A stretch of DNA of 20,646 nt from a virus. Under the pieces are notes generated by a model that worked only from the letters and a program-made list of their open reading frames with translations, was not told where the DNA came from and ran no database searches. The DNA lies in the IMG/VR virus record IMGVR_UViG_3300010334_000350, positions 1 to 20,646 of that record; one strand, 5' to 3'. The translations under genes and the position numbers were made by a program. Each line of letters starts with the position of its first letter. The stretch's first letter is position 1. Shown in pieces: positions 1 through 9,206 of this stretch.

Positions 1-1905
1 AAACTGTATTGCTGGTTGAGTTACAGATATAGAAGGAGTAGGAGATTTAGAAGGCGTAGCAGTAATACTAGGTGTAATACTAATACTTGGAGTGACACTA
101 GGCGTAGTAGTAATACTTGGAGTGACACTAACAGATGGTATAGTAGAGCAATCTGTTACTGCTTGAATAACACCGCCTATACTTACTAATACCGCCCAAT
201 AAGTAGAAGCTCTACCTATTTTGAAGAAACTTGGAGAACCAATTCCTGGATTCCATGCTGTTGTAAGAGATGTGTTCGTGTACAGTTGAGCTCCATTAGC
301 AGGAATATTTCCAGCGGCTGGAGACTGATATAATACTTGTCCTATTAAAGTATCGCTTTGAGAGCAAGCTGTGAACGAATCCGCATAAGGCGTGGGAGCT
401 GCTCCAAATGAGCCTTGAGTGGATGTACCAAACTGTACTGCTGGAGGAGTTACGGATATAGAAGGAGTCATGGATACGGATGGAGTTCTACTAGGAGTCA
501 CACTAATTGATGGAGTAATGCTAATTGATGGAGTAATACTAATACTAGGAGTTACACTAGGAGTCACACTAATAGATGGAGTTATGCTAATACTAGGAGT
601 TTGACTAGGCGTTATGCTAATAGATGGAGTAATACTAATACTAGGAGTAATACTAATTGAAGGCGTTATAGATATGCTTGTACTAATACTAGGCGTAATA
701 CTAATTGATGGAGTTCTAGATACACTTGGACTAACTGTAACAGACGGAGATGCTGAAACTCCTGGTATGTTAATTGTGGTATAAACTGTATCGCAAACTC
801 CTGCTATATCATACAAATACATGTAATTTGCTCCTGTTGTAACTCTTACATCAAATCCTGAAACAATTTGTGAAGACGTTAATGTACCTATGTTATTTCC
901 ATTGCTATCCAAAGCCGGAATCAAAGAGCCAACACTACCAGTTTCATCGTAGTATGCCATAAATTTATCAGCGCTTACTCCTGTAGCGGTAGCTTTTATA
1001 GTTACGTATTGATAAGGCTGTTGGACTAAAATACTAGTTGCGCTTAAACCTCTTATTTTACAATCAGTAATTTTAACTTCTAATTTGGCAGGATCCGAAG
1101 GAGTAGAATATGTAGACTTTACAGTAAAGAACGAATTATATGTTCCTACTTGATTCGTTTTAGGATCTGTTTCTCTAAGTGTAATATTTGCATTAGCGGT
1201 GTTAATACTTACGCTAGGAAAAGGTTGACCAAAATAACTGGATAGCGCTAAAGACGCATTATCTATAGGAGCACAATCTCCTGTAGCGTCAGAAAGCGGA
1301 TTAAATGTTTTAGGATTTTGAGTTATATCAAAAGTGTAATATTTGTCAGAAACGTTTGGTCCACCGTCCATTACGCAATAATAATTTTGATTGGTTATTA
1401 TTACCGTAGCTTGAGGATACAGGATATTACCCACATGTATGTAGCTATTAAAAGCATCAACTACGTTTCCGTTACCGTCGTCTATTAATTTATAACTGGT
1501 TCCATCGGCTGAGGCCAATTGAAAACTTTTTCTAGCAATATTCTCACCAGCAACAGTTCTTGGAATAGAAATTATTTTAATTTTTTCGTTTGATCCTGTA
1601 GGGAAAATTCTAATGTCTTCATCTCCACTTCCAGAGGCTGCTGTAGATTGCAAATAATTTATATCTGCAGAACCTGTTGAACTTGAAGATCCTGTAAGGA
1701 AATTAGAATAATAAAGGTGTCTTACAGACCAATAACGCAACGTTGATGGAGTTGCGGCTCCGGCTGGACTTACTGCTCCGTTTATACCTTTTTTAGCCGA
1801 GATACCAGAGTTATTAACGGTTGTGTTGTCGTAAGAACTCGAATATTTAACTTTTATTGGTTTAGCAGCTCCGTTAGAATCTAAAATATTCTTTGCGTTG
1901 CTCAT
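1..1905 (-). CDS. Repeat-containing tail fibre/adhesin-like virion protein, C-terminus beyond left edge
   Basis: The reverse strand is open from ATG at 1905 to the window edge, giving 635 visible residues without a stop, so the gene is partial. The start lies 3 nt after the stop of the 345-aa gene. The N-terminal ~200 residues (with RYWSVRHLYYSNFLTG and RIFPTGSNEKIKIISIPR) look like an N-terminal virion domain I remember from marine T4-like phage structural proteins. A middle region (~200-385) has beta-rich, Ig-like composition. Then comes a Pro/Ser-rich array, PSISITPS type (448-750), a ~99-aa Cys-containing domain (151-447), a second array (19-138), and the start of another copy of the same domain at the edge. 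This modular plan fits a receptor-binding fibre or decoration protein at the virion surface. That role is inferred from composition and from its place at the end of the tail block; the receptor cannot be told. Confidence 0.85.
   Translation of the reverse strand, partial: MSNAKNILDSNGAAKPIKVKYSSSYDNTTVNNSGISAKKGINGAVSPAGAATPSTLRYWSVRHLYYSNFLTGSSSSTGSADINYLQSTAASGSGDEDIRIFPTGSNEKIKIISIPRTVAGENIARKSFQLASADGTSYKLIDDGNGNVVDAFNSYIHVGNILYPQATVIITNQNYYCVMDGGPNVSDKYYTFDITQNPKTFNPLSDATGDCAPIDNASLALSSYFGQPFPSVSINTANANITLRETDPKTNQVGTYNSFFTVKSTYSTPSDPAKLEVKITDCKIRGLSATSILVQQPYQYVTIKATATGVSADKFMAYYDETGSVGSLIPALDSNGNNIGTLTSSQIVSGFDVRVTTGANYMYLYDIAGVCDTVYTTINIPGVSASPSVTVSPSVSRTPSISITPSISTSISITPSISITPSISITPSISITPSQTPSISITPSISVTPSVTPSISITPSISITPSISVTPSRTPSVSMTPSISVTPPAVQFGTSTQGSFGAAPTPYADSFTACSQSDTLIGQVLYQSPAAGNIPANGAQLYTNTSLTTAWNPGIGSPSFFKIGRASTYWAVLVSIGGVIQAVTDCSTIPSVSVTPSITTTPSVTPSISITPSITATPSKSPTPSISVTQPAIQF
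19..138 (-). repeat. Pro/Ser/Thr-rich coding repeat array 2
   Basis: A second, shorter array of about 40 codons of the same PS-[IV]-[ST]-[IV]-T-PS type. It follows the Cys-containing domain and leads into ISVTQPAIQF at the edge. That matches the ISVTPPAVQF junction after array 1 at 430-459. The two junctions are 429 nt (143 codons) apart, so domain plus linker form a tandem unit of about 143 aa, with at least a second copy starting at the left edge. Confidence 0.85.
448..750 (-). repeat. Pro/Ser/Thr-rich coding repeat array 1 (PSISITPS-type)
   Basis: About 100 codons made of degenerate PS-[IV]-S-[IVM]-T-PS units inside the adhesin-like gene. At DNA level short units such as CTAGGAGTAATACTA recur with small changes, and the spacing is kept in multiples of three. 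Such Pro/Ser linkers usually act as extended stalks between globular domains. The near-identical DNA units make slippage and unequal recombination plausible. Confidence 0.9.
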
Positions 1906-1908
1906 TTA

Positions 1909-2946
1909 TTACCAATCTAATTTAACTCTAATTAATGCTTCTTTTGTGAAATCTTTAACAAGTGGCTTAGACATTTTTGCTACTGCCAAAAGTTCGTTAT
2001 TGGTGTTATATAAACCAACAGTTGTCATGTAGGTCTGAGGACTGTTAACAAAGTTAGGATATATTAAGCTACCTGAAACGTCTATCATTGATGGATTTGC
2101 AGTATAATTGTATTCTGCGTTCTTAATTCTTACAAACACATAATCTGACGATATTGTCTCTTCAGAGTTCAATGTGAAAGAACTGCCCGAGTTAATTGTT
2201 TGATAAATTAAATCGTGATTCACCCAACCATTTGCTGCTGTAGTAGAAGTAATAAAAGGAATGGCCAAACCACCATTAGCTGTAGTCGCGCTTAAAGCTC
2301 TAGGATTCAATACAATTAAACCGATATCTGGTAAGAAAAGACCGTAAGATCCTGATTCTGTGTAGCCTCTTGCAGGAGCTCCTGATAATAGAGGACTATT
2401 AACTGCTGTACCGTTAGAACCAGAAATGATATCGTAAGCTCTACCACAATCTAAGTAATTTACAGTAGATATGTCGTTGTAATTATTTGTTAAGAATAAA
2501 GTTTGAGCGTAAGTTCCAAATTTCAAACTTAAGTTAAAAGTGCCTGGAAATAAATTTCCTTTATATCTGTTTCTATCTATAGGAATTGCAATTAAATTTA
2601 AAGAAGAGGTATTACCTGTTCCAAAATTTACGTTAGCGGTAGCATCTCCATAAATTAGGTTTCTATATTGACCAAAAGTAATTCTACTTGGAGTATTTTG
2701 AAGCACTAAAGAGTTTAATGGTGCTGAACCAGAACCGTATATATGACCGTAAGCAACTGAGAATTGTACGGCTGCATTAGAGGCGTTATAAGTAGTATTA
2801 TATACGTCCAAATAATAACTACTCGTTAGGTTAGATGAAGCAGTGTAGAAAGCAGTCAGAGTCTGAGCGTTAGTACTCCATGCTGGAGCTGTTACAGAAT
2901 CTGAAGATACTACAAAATCTGATGAAGCAAGTGATGTAAAAGACAT
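1909..2946 (-). CDS. Virion structural protein (345 aa), cyanophage-type C-terminal domain
   Basis: 345 aa, rich in Ser, Thr, Asn, Tyr and Gly, with no signal peptide or membrane segment, as is usual for beta-structured phage tail parts. The last ~80 residues include VFVRIKNAEYNYTANPS, TYMTTVGLYNTNNELLAVAK and a KLDW end. That pattern is one I remember as the closing domain of structural proteins in marine T4-like phages. It lies between the 219-aa virion gene (10-nt gap) and the adhesin-like gene (3-nt gap). A tail or baseplate role, perhaps an attachment domain for the neighbouring fibre, is inferred from this context. The exact T4 counterpart, if any, is not recognisable. Confidence 0.8.
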   Translation of the reverse strand: MSFTSLASSDFVVSSDSVTAPAWSTNAQTLTAFYTASSNLTSSYYLDVYNTTYNASNAAVQFSVAYGHIYGSGSAPLNSLVLQNTPSRITFGQYRNLIYGDATANVNFGTGNTSSLNLIAIPIDRNRYKGNLFPGTFNLSLKFGTYAQTLFLTNNYNDISTVNYLDCGRAYDIISGSNGTAVNSPLLSGAPARGYTESGSYGLFLPDIGLIVLNPRALSATTANGGLAIPFITSTTAANGWVNHDLIYQTINSGSSFTLNSEETISSDYVFVRIKNAEYNYTANPSMIDVSGSLIYPNFVNSPQTYMTTVGLYNTNNELLAVAKMSKPLVKDFTKEALIRVKLDW

Positions 2947-2956
2947 ATATTAACTA

Positions 2957-3616
2957 TTATAAATTTGTTTTAATGATTGTTACTGGAACACTAATTCTAG
3001 CGCCTGAGTCACGGCCTGTTACTATTAATGTTGTTTGTAGTTGAGAATTACTACCGAATAAAGTATTAACTGTAGTAGCTGTCATATTGATTGTAGTACC
3101 AATAACTGTTTTACTTACAGTTGTACCTATTGTTGTGGTAGCATTTAAAGAAGCGACTTCTGCTGTGTTAATTCCAACTCCAACAAAGTTACTCATTGTT
3201 CTAACGTCTCCGATAGTAACAACGTAGCCTGATTGCTCGTAAGTGCTATTAGCTCCCAAGTAATTTAATGTTTGAGGAGTAATAGAGATAGAAGCTCCTT
3301 GACGAAGGCTAATATTGTTATAACCAATATTCAATACCGGTAACTTAGCTGTGCCTCTAGGAAGCGTCACTAATTTATACTTCATGATTTCTGTATCGTC
3401 AGGAAAAGCCTGAAGAACTGGCATGTTTTCTATTGCTTCACCGTAGAAGGCTGATCCTGATGGATGATTTGGATTGTACAAAGTGTAATCCACTTCATCA
3501 TCGGACAAAGAAAATTGAGTAATTTGGAAAGATCCATCGTTTCGTGCCAATAATTCTCGGCCCTTTTTTGTAAGGATGGCGTCTACAACTACTGAGGTGC
3601 TACTTAAATAAGACAT
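2957..3616 (-). CDS. Virion structural protein (219 aa)
   Basis: 219 aa. The N-terminal ~110 residues carry AILTKKGRELLARNDGSF, then SLSDDEVDYTLYNPNHPSG and VTLPRGTAKLPVL. I know this arrangement from conserved structural proteins of marine T4-like phages. The second half is Thr/Val-rich and low in charge, consistent with a beta-strand fibre or tail-surface region. ATG at 3616 fits the MSYLSSTSVVVDAILTKKG beginning. The gap to the upstream 1369-aa gene is 28 nt, one of only three gaps of 20 nt or more in the leftward block, and it contains an ATAAATAT motif. Its function beyond being a virion part is unknown. Confidence 0.8.
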   Translation of the reverse strand: MSYLSSTSVVVDAILTKKGRELLARNDGSFQITQFSLSDDEVDYTLYNPNHPSGSAFYGEAIENMPVLQAFPDDTEIMKYKLVTLPRGTAKLPVLNIGYNNISLRQGASISITPQTLNYLGANSTYEQSGYVVTIGDVRTMSNFVGVGINTAEVASLNATTTIGTTVSKTVIGTTINMTATTVNTLFGSNSQLQTTLIVTGRDSGARISVPVTIIKTNL

Positions 3617-3634
3617 ATAATTTGTGCTTTAAAA

Positions 3635-3642
3635 ATAAATAT
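3635..3642. promoter_or_regulatory. Intergenic ATAAATAT motif, copy 1
   Basis: The plus strand reads ATAAATAT (ATATTTAT on the gene strand), 18 nt upstream of the ATG at 3616. The same 8-mer is found in all three gaps of 20 nt or more in the leftward block. It may be a promoter element for the gp55-type sigma factor, or an mRNA processing or spacing element. The role is unproven. Confidence 0.3.
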
Positions 3643-3644
3643 TG

Positions 3645-6600
3645 TTAAATTAGGTTTTGTTGCTTTAATGCTTTTACGACGTTACCAGAATTTTCCCTGA
3701 CAACTGGATCTATATATTGAGGGAATATTAGACCATCGTTAACTATATTGGAAGATCCTGAAAAAGCTAGAATCAAGTTAGTTTCATCAGGAGATCTTTT
3801 GAGTACTATATAATTAGATATGTAGCCAGGAACTCCTGAATTAGTGTCTCCAGTATTTAGTGTTCGATCTAAAGTAAACTTATAAAATGGAATATTTCCG
3901 GGTGTAGCTCCAGTTATATCTGTATAATAATCTGGTCCTGATACTTCAACTACTCTATATTCAGATTCGTTATATGAACCCCAAGAAGAATTATTATTTT
4001 TAAGTCTTATGAGATCCATTTGATTTAGACTGAATACTTTTACTGGGGTATCTATACCTGGTGTAGTTGAACTTTCGATAAATCCATTATAGAACAGAGA
4101 TTGGGTTGCAGATATTCTAATTGTATTAACATCTATGGCGTACCATTTACTGTCTAGATCCGTAATAGAAGTCGTGTATACATCAGAAGTTGTTGAACCT
4201 CCAATTGGATTATATGTTTGTTCGCTGTTTATTGCTACACTATAACTATGACCTGGTTGCCAAGTATTAAGAGTTCCTGCGGATCCTGAATATGAACTAT
4301 TTATGTATTGATTAAATCTATAAGGAGGAGAAGTAGAAGATGGTACGCCTACCTGAGCTGTATAAGAATAATTTATGTTACTAGATCCTAAAGTATTATT
4401 GTATATAGTAAAATTAACGTATGTCAATAATGTACTAGGAGTCGTTCCTACCGCGCTAAAAGTAACTGGCATATATATAGCGCTTTGTACTGGGGATCTT
4501 AGTGTCCCTAGAGTCGGGGTAGACCAATAATTTGGATCTCCTGGTGTAATTGATGTATAAGTTGGAATCGTTACGGTCGTAGTAGATTGACTAGGTTGAG
4601 TTAAAGCATATATTTTATTATTATTAACTCCATCTGTGCTATACAATACAGGACTATATTTAAAACCTCCTTCGTATAAATTAGAACTAGTATTATTAGT
4701 CAATACTTGAGCAGTATTATCGGCTGAACTATAGTCAAATAATGATATATTTACAGTTTCTCCTGACTTAAATATGTTTTGTGTATAAAAGATATTATTA
4801 TTTTGTTTAGTTAAATCTAATACATTTTGATTATTATCAAAAATATATTTTATCTGTGCATTAACTCTTCCTGGTAATTGGAAAGAAGAAGAGTATGTAT
4901 CCACTAAATAACTATACTGATATTTTATTTTATCTATTGCTGCAGTTTTACCATAAGAAGAGTCTCCATCGGTGTATGTGGTATAGGTCGCGCTCGTAGT
5001 TTTTGATCCATAGTATCTAGGAATCGTGTAACTCTGCATAGCATAATTAGAGTCTTGAAGTTGCGCTAACTGACTATACGGATCTAAATAGTTGGTATAG
5101 CTATTAGCAGTTCTATTAGAAAGTGATTGAGTGATTAATCCATAATTACTTGGTTTAACTTGACTACTATCGTAATCCAAATCCAAATAATTTCTTGATT
5201 TTACCGAAGCACTAACGTTTTGAAATAGGGCTCCCAAAGATTGCGTAACGAAACTGCCAGCAGAACCGCTAAAATTCTTTGAAATATCGTACTGCTTTTG
5301 GAAACTGTTTAAAGTAGTTGCGGTAATTACGGATCCTCCAAATTCTCCAGTGAATTTTTCAACTCCTTGAGAACTAGTAAATGGAACGTAACCAACAGAT
5401 CCAGTCTTGTAACCTGACCAAGAAGTAGATCCTGATATGATATTTCCTCCCGAACCCGTGATTCCTAATATATCTATTGACTGACTGTAATTATTATAGA
5501 CCGCAACAGAAGGTTCGTATCTTGGCTGTTTGTTTCTTTCCAACATGTGCGACTTAATAATAATACCAGTCGACACGTCAGCTCTTGCCGGCACAAAATC
5601 TTTAATAGCCTTAAATAAACCGTTATTGTAAAATTTGATCAGTCTAATGTACTCCCAAACGCTGTGTTTCTTAGTGTAGTTGTTTTGAAAATAAGAGTCT
5701 CTAAGCGTATTCAAAGCAACGTAAGAAGAAGATGCTGCATAACCAGGATTTCCTATGTATTGATCTATTCCTCCTGCAAGTACTCCTGAGGCAGATATAT
5801 AATTGTTTATAGTATTAGAAGGACTAAAACCAACTTCTATGTTTATTGAATTTAGTTTGGTGTTAGGATCGTAATATTGTAAAGTAGTAAAAGGAGAAAG
5901 TAAAGAAGAGGATATGGTTGTGGATCCTGTAACAGAAGCACTTCCAGTATCTATTGTTATTTTATAATTAGTAGAGTCCAAATCGTAAACTCCAGGAATA
6001 GTGTTATCTACATTACCTCCAAATTCATCAACAGATAAAATAGTGTCAGGAATACCATAACAAGCAATTAAAGCTTTAATGCCTCTTTGAGTACCTCTAG
6101 TCTTTAGTAAATAAGGTAAGTTGTGATAAAGTCTTTTATAAATTTCGTCTTGTACTTGTTGACCTGGTAAAGTAGCAATACTAGAAGTTACGTAATTTGT
6201 AATCATTTCCGATCCAGTAGGAGGCAATAAACTTCCATCGGCATTGATACCAAATAAACTATAATAAACGTTATCGGAAATACTCGTGTTAGTGTATAAT
6301 TGCATTCCCAAACCTCTTAGTGCATCGGAAACCAAATCTAATGAAATTCCAGTATTGGGATTATTTGTAGCATCGAACTTATTAGAAACGTCTTTATAGT
6401 ACAACCAAATATTATCAAAGTGTTGACCTATCATATCCAAGAAGGTCAAATATGGTTGGTTACTAGAGTCGTCTAAAATGTATTGAGGCGAGGAATATCT
6501 TAAAGCGTCCTTATTTGAATAATCGTAAATTGACGCAGAGTATAATAGGGACGCGGTAGTAGCGGTAGTAACAGTATCTGCAGTTCCCAAAAAGTTAGAA

Positions 6601-7754
6601 ACTTGAGAAGATGTAACAGAGTATAGCGTGTAAGGTTGAGTAGTATTTGATTTTGGCCAAGAGTAAGATGAGGACTGAAAATACAAGAAAGTTTCGTAAG
6701 GATCTAATTTACTTACTATATTGTTTATTGAGGTTTGAGCGGCTAAAGAAGACGATGAAGCAATTATAGGTGAGACTGCCGAATATTTTTTTGCATTTGC
6801 TATGTCTTGATTATAACTTTCTATTAATTGAACTTTGTATTTAAAATTTAAAACTCTTTCAGAAGCATTTGAAAAGTGTATAAAATTAGAAAAATCGCTA
6901 TAATCAACGTTGATAGCTATCGACTTATCTTGATAGTAGTTCAACATTTTTTGATAGGACGAAGTTACATTACTTGTTAATAAAGTATTGTAAGAGTAGT
7001 AAGGCGTAGTTTGACCAACCTTAACAGATGTGGCAACAGAATAATTTGGACCTCTTAATTTGAACCTTTCGTTAGGATCCTCGGCAGGCACTTGAATATT
7101 AACGTTGTAGTTTATAGGTTCTGAAACCTTATCTACTATCCACAATTGCGTTTTAACGTCTATATCAGCGTCTAAAGGTTCGTAGAGCTTAACTATTAAA
7201 TAAGCTCCTTCATCGTCTTGATTAAACGCAACGTTAACTCCAATTGCTAAAGTATTAGTTCCAAAGTTTAAATAAAAATCGCTGTAATAATTCTTGGTAG
7301 ATATATAATTTTGGTATACATTGAATCCTTCCAAAATTCCTGAATCACTGATAACTTGAGAAGCCAGTTTGATCTCTGTTCTTGATTGAGATATTTCTTT
7401 GATCCAATATGTCTTACCGTATTGAGAATTGAATAGCTTCTTTAAAAAGTTATATTGTATGTTTACCGAGCCTCTATTGAATCCTCTATTTATAACGTCT
7501 GTTTGAGGATCTAAAGTTAGTGTGCTATATAAACTAGTAGAAGGATTGGTCGTAAGATAGGGATAATAATCGAATCCATCGTAATCAGAAAGAAGTATGT
7601 TTCCGTTTTGATCGTATATAAACAGTTCTATATAATCTTCTTTAGCTCCAAAATTAGAATTTATATAATTATTGGTGATTAACGAAGTATCAACAGAAGA
7701 GTATTGTTGACTTGGTATGTCCGATCCTTTTATTTGTACTTGTATTAATTCCAT
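3645..7754 (-). CDS. Giant tail/baseplate structural protein (1369 aa)
   Basis: 1369 aa, the largest complete gene here, dominated by Ser, Tyr, Asn and Thr, with no membrane segment. The N-terminal ~240 residues (LDPQTDVINRGFNRGSVNIQ, WIKEISQSRTEIKLASQ) and a middle section around residues 540-580 (LPYLLKTRGTQRGIKALIAC, YGIPDTILSVDEFGG) resemble large structural proteins downstream of gp6 in marine T4-like phages, as I remember them. Residues ~700-740 (FKAIKDFVPARADVSTGIII) are a further conserved-looking patch. The C-terminal half appears beta-rich and repetitive in composition. Its start overlaps the previous stop as TAATG. By position it may replace the T4 gp7/gp8/gp10 group of peripheral baseplate proteins. 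That equivalence is a guess. Confidence 0.8.
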   Translation of the reverse strand: MELIQVQIKGSDIPSQQYSSVDTSLITNNYINSNFGAKEDYIELFIYDQNGNILLSDYDGFDYYPYLTTNPSTSLYSTLTLDPQTDVINRGFNRGSVNIQYNFLKKLFNSQYGKTYWIKEISQSRTEIKLASQVISDSGILEGFNVYQNYISTKNYYSDFYLNFGTNTLAIGVNVAFNQDDEGAYLIVKLYEPLDADIDVKTQLWIVDKVSEPINYNVNIQVPAEDPNERFKLRGPNYSVATSVKVGQTTPYYSYNTLLTSNVTSSYQKMLNYYQDKSIAINVDYSDFSNFIHFSNASERVLNFKYKVQLIESYNQDIANAKKYSAVSPIIASSSSLAAQTSINNIVSKLDPYETFLYFQSSSYSWPKSNTTQPYTLYSVTSSQVSNFLGTADTVTTATTASLLYSASIYDYSNKDALRYSSPQYILDDSSNQPYLTFLDMIGQHFDNIWLYYKDVSNKFDATNNPNTGISLDLVSDALRGLGMQLYTNTSISDNVYYSLFGINADGSLLPPTGSEMITNYVTSSIATLPGQQVQDEIYKRLYHNLPYLLKTRGTQRGIKALIACYGIPDTILSVDEFGGNVDNTIPGVYDLDSTNYKITIDTGSASVTGSTTISSSLLSPFTTLQYYDPNTKLNSINIEVGFSPSNTINNYISASGVLAGGIDQYIGNPGYAASSSYVALNTLRDSYFQNNYTKKHSVWEYIRLIKFYNNGLFKAIKDFVPARADVSTGIIIKSHMLERNKQPRYEPSVAVYNNYSQSIDILGITGSGGNIISGSTSWSGYKTGSVGYVPFTSSQGVEKFTGEFGGSVITATTLNSFQKQYDISKNFSGSAGSFVTQSLGALFQNVSASVKSRNYLDLDYDSSQVKPSNYGLITQSLSNRTANSYTNYLDPYSQLAQLQDSNYAMQSYTIPRYYGSKTTSATYTTYTDGDSSYGKTAAIDKIKYQYSYLVDTYSSSFQLPGRVNAQIKYIFDNNQNVLDLTKQNNNIFYTQNIFKSGETVNISLFDYSSADNTAQVLTNNTSSNLYEGGFKYSPVLYSTDGVNNNKIYALTQPSQSTTTVTIPTYTSITPGDPNYWSTPTLGTLRSPVQSAIYMPVTFSAVGTTPSTLLTYVNFTIYNNTLGSSNINYSYTAQVGVPSSTSPPYRFNQYINSSYSGSAGTLNTWQPGHSYSVAINSEQTYNPIGGSTTSDVYTTSITDLDSKWYAIDVNTIRISATQSLFYNGFIESSTTPGIDTPVKVFSLNQMDLIRLKNNNSSWGSYNESEYRVVEVSGPDYYTDITGATPGNIPFYKFTLDRTLNTGDTNSGVPGYISNYIVLKRSPDETNLILAFSGSSNIVNDGLIFPQYIDPVVRENSGNVVKALKQQNLI

Positions 7755-8089
7755 TAAACTAAACTAGTTATTGATGTAAATGATTGATTTATGTCCAATA
7801 GTTGTTGACGAAGAGAGTTAATTTCTTCAATAAGAGCCAATTTCTCTGCGTCTATAACTGATCCTCCCACGTATTGTTGACTTCTTTCGATTAATTCAGA
7901 ATGAGAATTAGTGCCGGTTACCGGAATGTCAAAAAATAGTCTATCGTATTCTCTAAAAAATTGATCAACATTCATGGTACTAGCGCTTATTTCTTGCGGC
8001 GCAGTTATTAACTCCCTAAACGAAGTGTCTATTACCTTCGAATAGGTGTTAATTCCATAAACTTTTTTAACTAGTTGAACATTTTCCAT
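7754..8089 (-). CDS. Small putative virion protein with C-terminal coiled coil (111 aa)
   Basis: 111 aa. The first ~75 residues are mixed (FREYDRLFFDIPVTGTNSHS). Residues ~80-106 (AEKLALIEEINSLRQQLLDI) have a heptad-like hydrophobic pattern and very probably form a coiled coil. The gene joins both neighbours by TAATG overlaps (8089 and 7754), so it is likely co-translated with the 368-aa and 1369-aa structural proteins. A trimerising adaptor or small baseplate part is a reasonable guess. No family is recognised with certainty. Confidence 0.75.
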   Translation of the reverse strand: MENVQLVKKVYGINTYSKVIDTSFRELITAPQEISASTMNVDQFFREYDRLFFDIPVTGTNSHSELIERSQQYVGGSVIDAEKLALIEEINSLRQQLLDINQSFTSITSLV

Positions 8090-9195
8090 TATCTTATTAT
8101 TTTAAAGATAGAATTATTATCTATTTCTATTGATTCACCGTCAGGTAAAACAGTTTTCAACAATAATTTATAATATCTTTCAGGCTCTAATCCATTCATG
8201 TATACATCGAAATAACTGCTTGTGCCATCACAACTTACCTTTGTATAATTATTATCAAAATCAACGACTATATCGTCTGCTTTAACATCTTGTATTGCCC
8301 AATAAGTCTGTTGAGGTAAAGCTTTATTGGTAATATACACAGAAGCAGTTGAAAAAGTTCTAGCTGGATATTTGTCTCTTGCGTTTACTCTAAATCTATA
8401 TTTTCCTGTGTTATATTTAAAACTTCCCACGTTATTGTCAAAAGAAGTAACGAATTGGTTGTTAGATATAATGTTTAAACTTCCTGTTGTATAAGCGCTA
8501 TCGTCCCATTTCATTTCTAAGGTAGGAGGATATATTGTGTGAGTATCTACAGAGAAGAAGTTTAATGCAATATAACTGCCTGAATTGTTTTCTACTGATG
8601 TGGGATGCTTAACTATAAATCCATTGTTATTAACTGATCCACTGAACCATTTGTCTACCATTGAAGTTACGTTCGCATTTATGTCTTTACTGTCTTTATA
8701 AGAAAAAGACTGACTGGCAAAAGATCCTGTCCAGTTTCCTCCTCCTGGAGTTAGATAATAAGAACTACTTATCCATGCACTTGAAGTTCCAGGCGAATAG
8801 TTAGGACCTTGCCAAGAGGCTCCGTTAATTGTTACTGGATAATCAGAAAATTTACCCGTGCCCATTCCCCAAGAGGAAGAAAGCGCTCTAATCTCTAAGC
8901 TGTAAGTAGTGCTTAAGTTTTCAGCGTTAGCCAAATATAATTTTAAACCTGCTTGCCAAGAACCAGTTGCAAAAGATTTTATGGTTTGAATATCTGTATC
9001 GGTAAAAGAGATTAAAGATCTTCTTAAATCGTCGTTTAATATTTGTGTATCTGGTTGGGGTTCATATAAGTTTACTGCTATATTAATTCCATTTTTTACA
9101 GACACTTCTAATATTTCGTCCAATCCAGTGTTCTGAGTTGGAAATCTAGAATATAGAGTTGTATCCGCCGTAGGAAATATTTTGTATACTGCCAT
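8089..9195 (-). CDS. Virion structural protein with DNRLRE-like N-terminal domain (368 aa)
   Basis: 368 aa. Residues ~1-130 follow the DNRLRE-type pattern: TADTTLYSRFPTQNTG, then a strand with SLISFTDTDI, then LKLYLANAE, and then EIRALSSSWGMGTG. Proteins of that family are beta-sandwiches found in secreted and surface adhesins. The last ~120 residues (FRVNARDKYPARTFSTASVY, LEPERYYKLLLKTVLPDG) look fibronectin/Ig-like. It sits directly after gp6, where T4 has gp7/gp8. A similar beginning is known to me from marine T4-like phage structural proteins. Likely role: a peripheral baseplate part or carbohydrate-binding-type tail protein. The fold call comes from pattern reading and is moderately sure. 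Confidence 0.78.
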   Translation of the reverse strand: MAVYKIFPTADTTLYSRFPTQNTGLDEILEVSVKNGINIAVNLYEPQPDTQILNDDLRRSLISFTDTDIQTIKSFATGSWQAGLKLYLANAENLSTTYSLEIRALSSSWGMGTGKFSDYPVTINGASWQGPNYSPGTSSAWISSSYYLTPGGGNWTGSFASQSFSYKDSKDINANVTSMVDKWFSGSVNNNGFIVKHPTSVENNSGSYIALNFFSVDTHTIYPPTLEMKWDDSAYTTGSLNIISNNQFVTSFDNNVGSFKYNTGKYRFRVNARDKYPARTFSTASVYITNKALPQQTYWAIQDVKADDIVVDFDNNYTKVSCDGTSSYFDVYMNGLEPERYYKLLLKTVLPDGESIEIDNNSIFKIIR

Positions 9196-9206
9196 TGTTA
9201 TTTAAT

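Noticed and set aside
419-604. Plus-strand open frame with a repetitive Asp-Gly-Val/Leu-Ile product
   Set aside because: It is the opposite-strand shadow of the Pro/Ser repeat array; the repeat lacks stops in that frame simply because its units are multiples of three.
448-750. Repeat array considered as a CRISPR or intergenic satellite
   Set aside because: Units are short, degenerate and in frame with a long coding region; there are no constant repeats with unique spacers.
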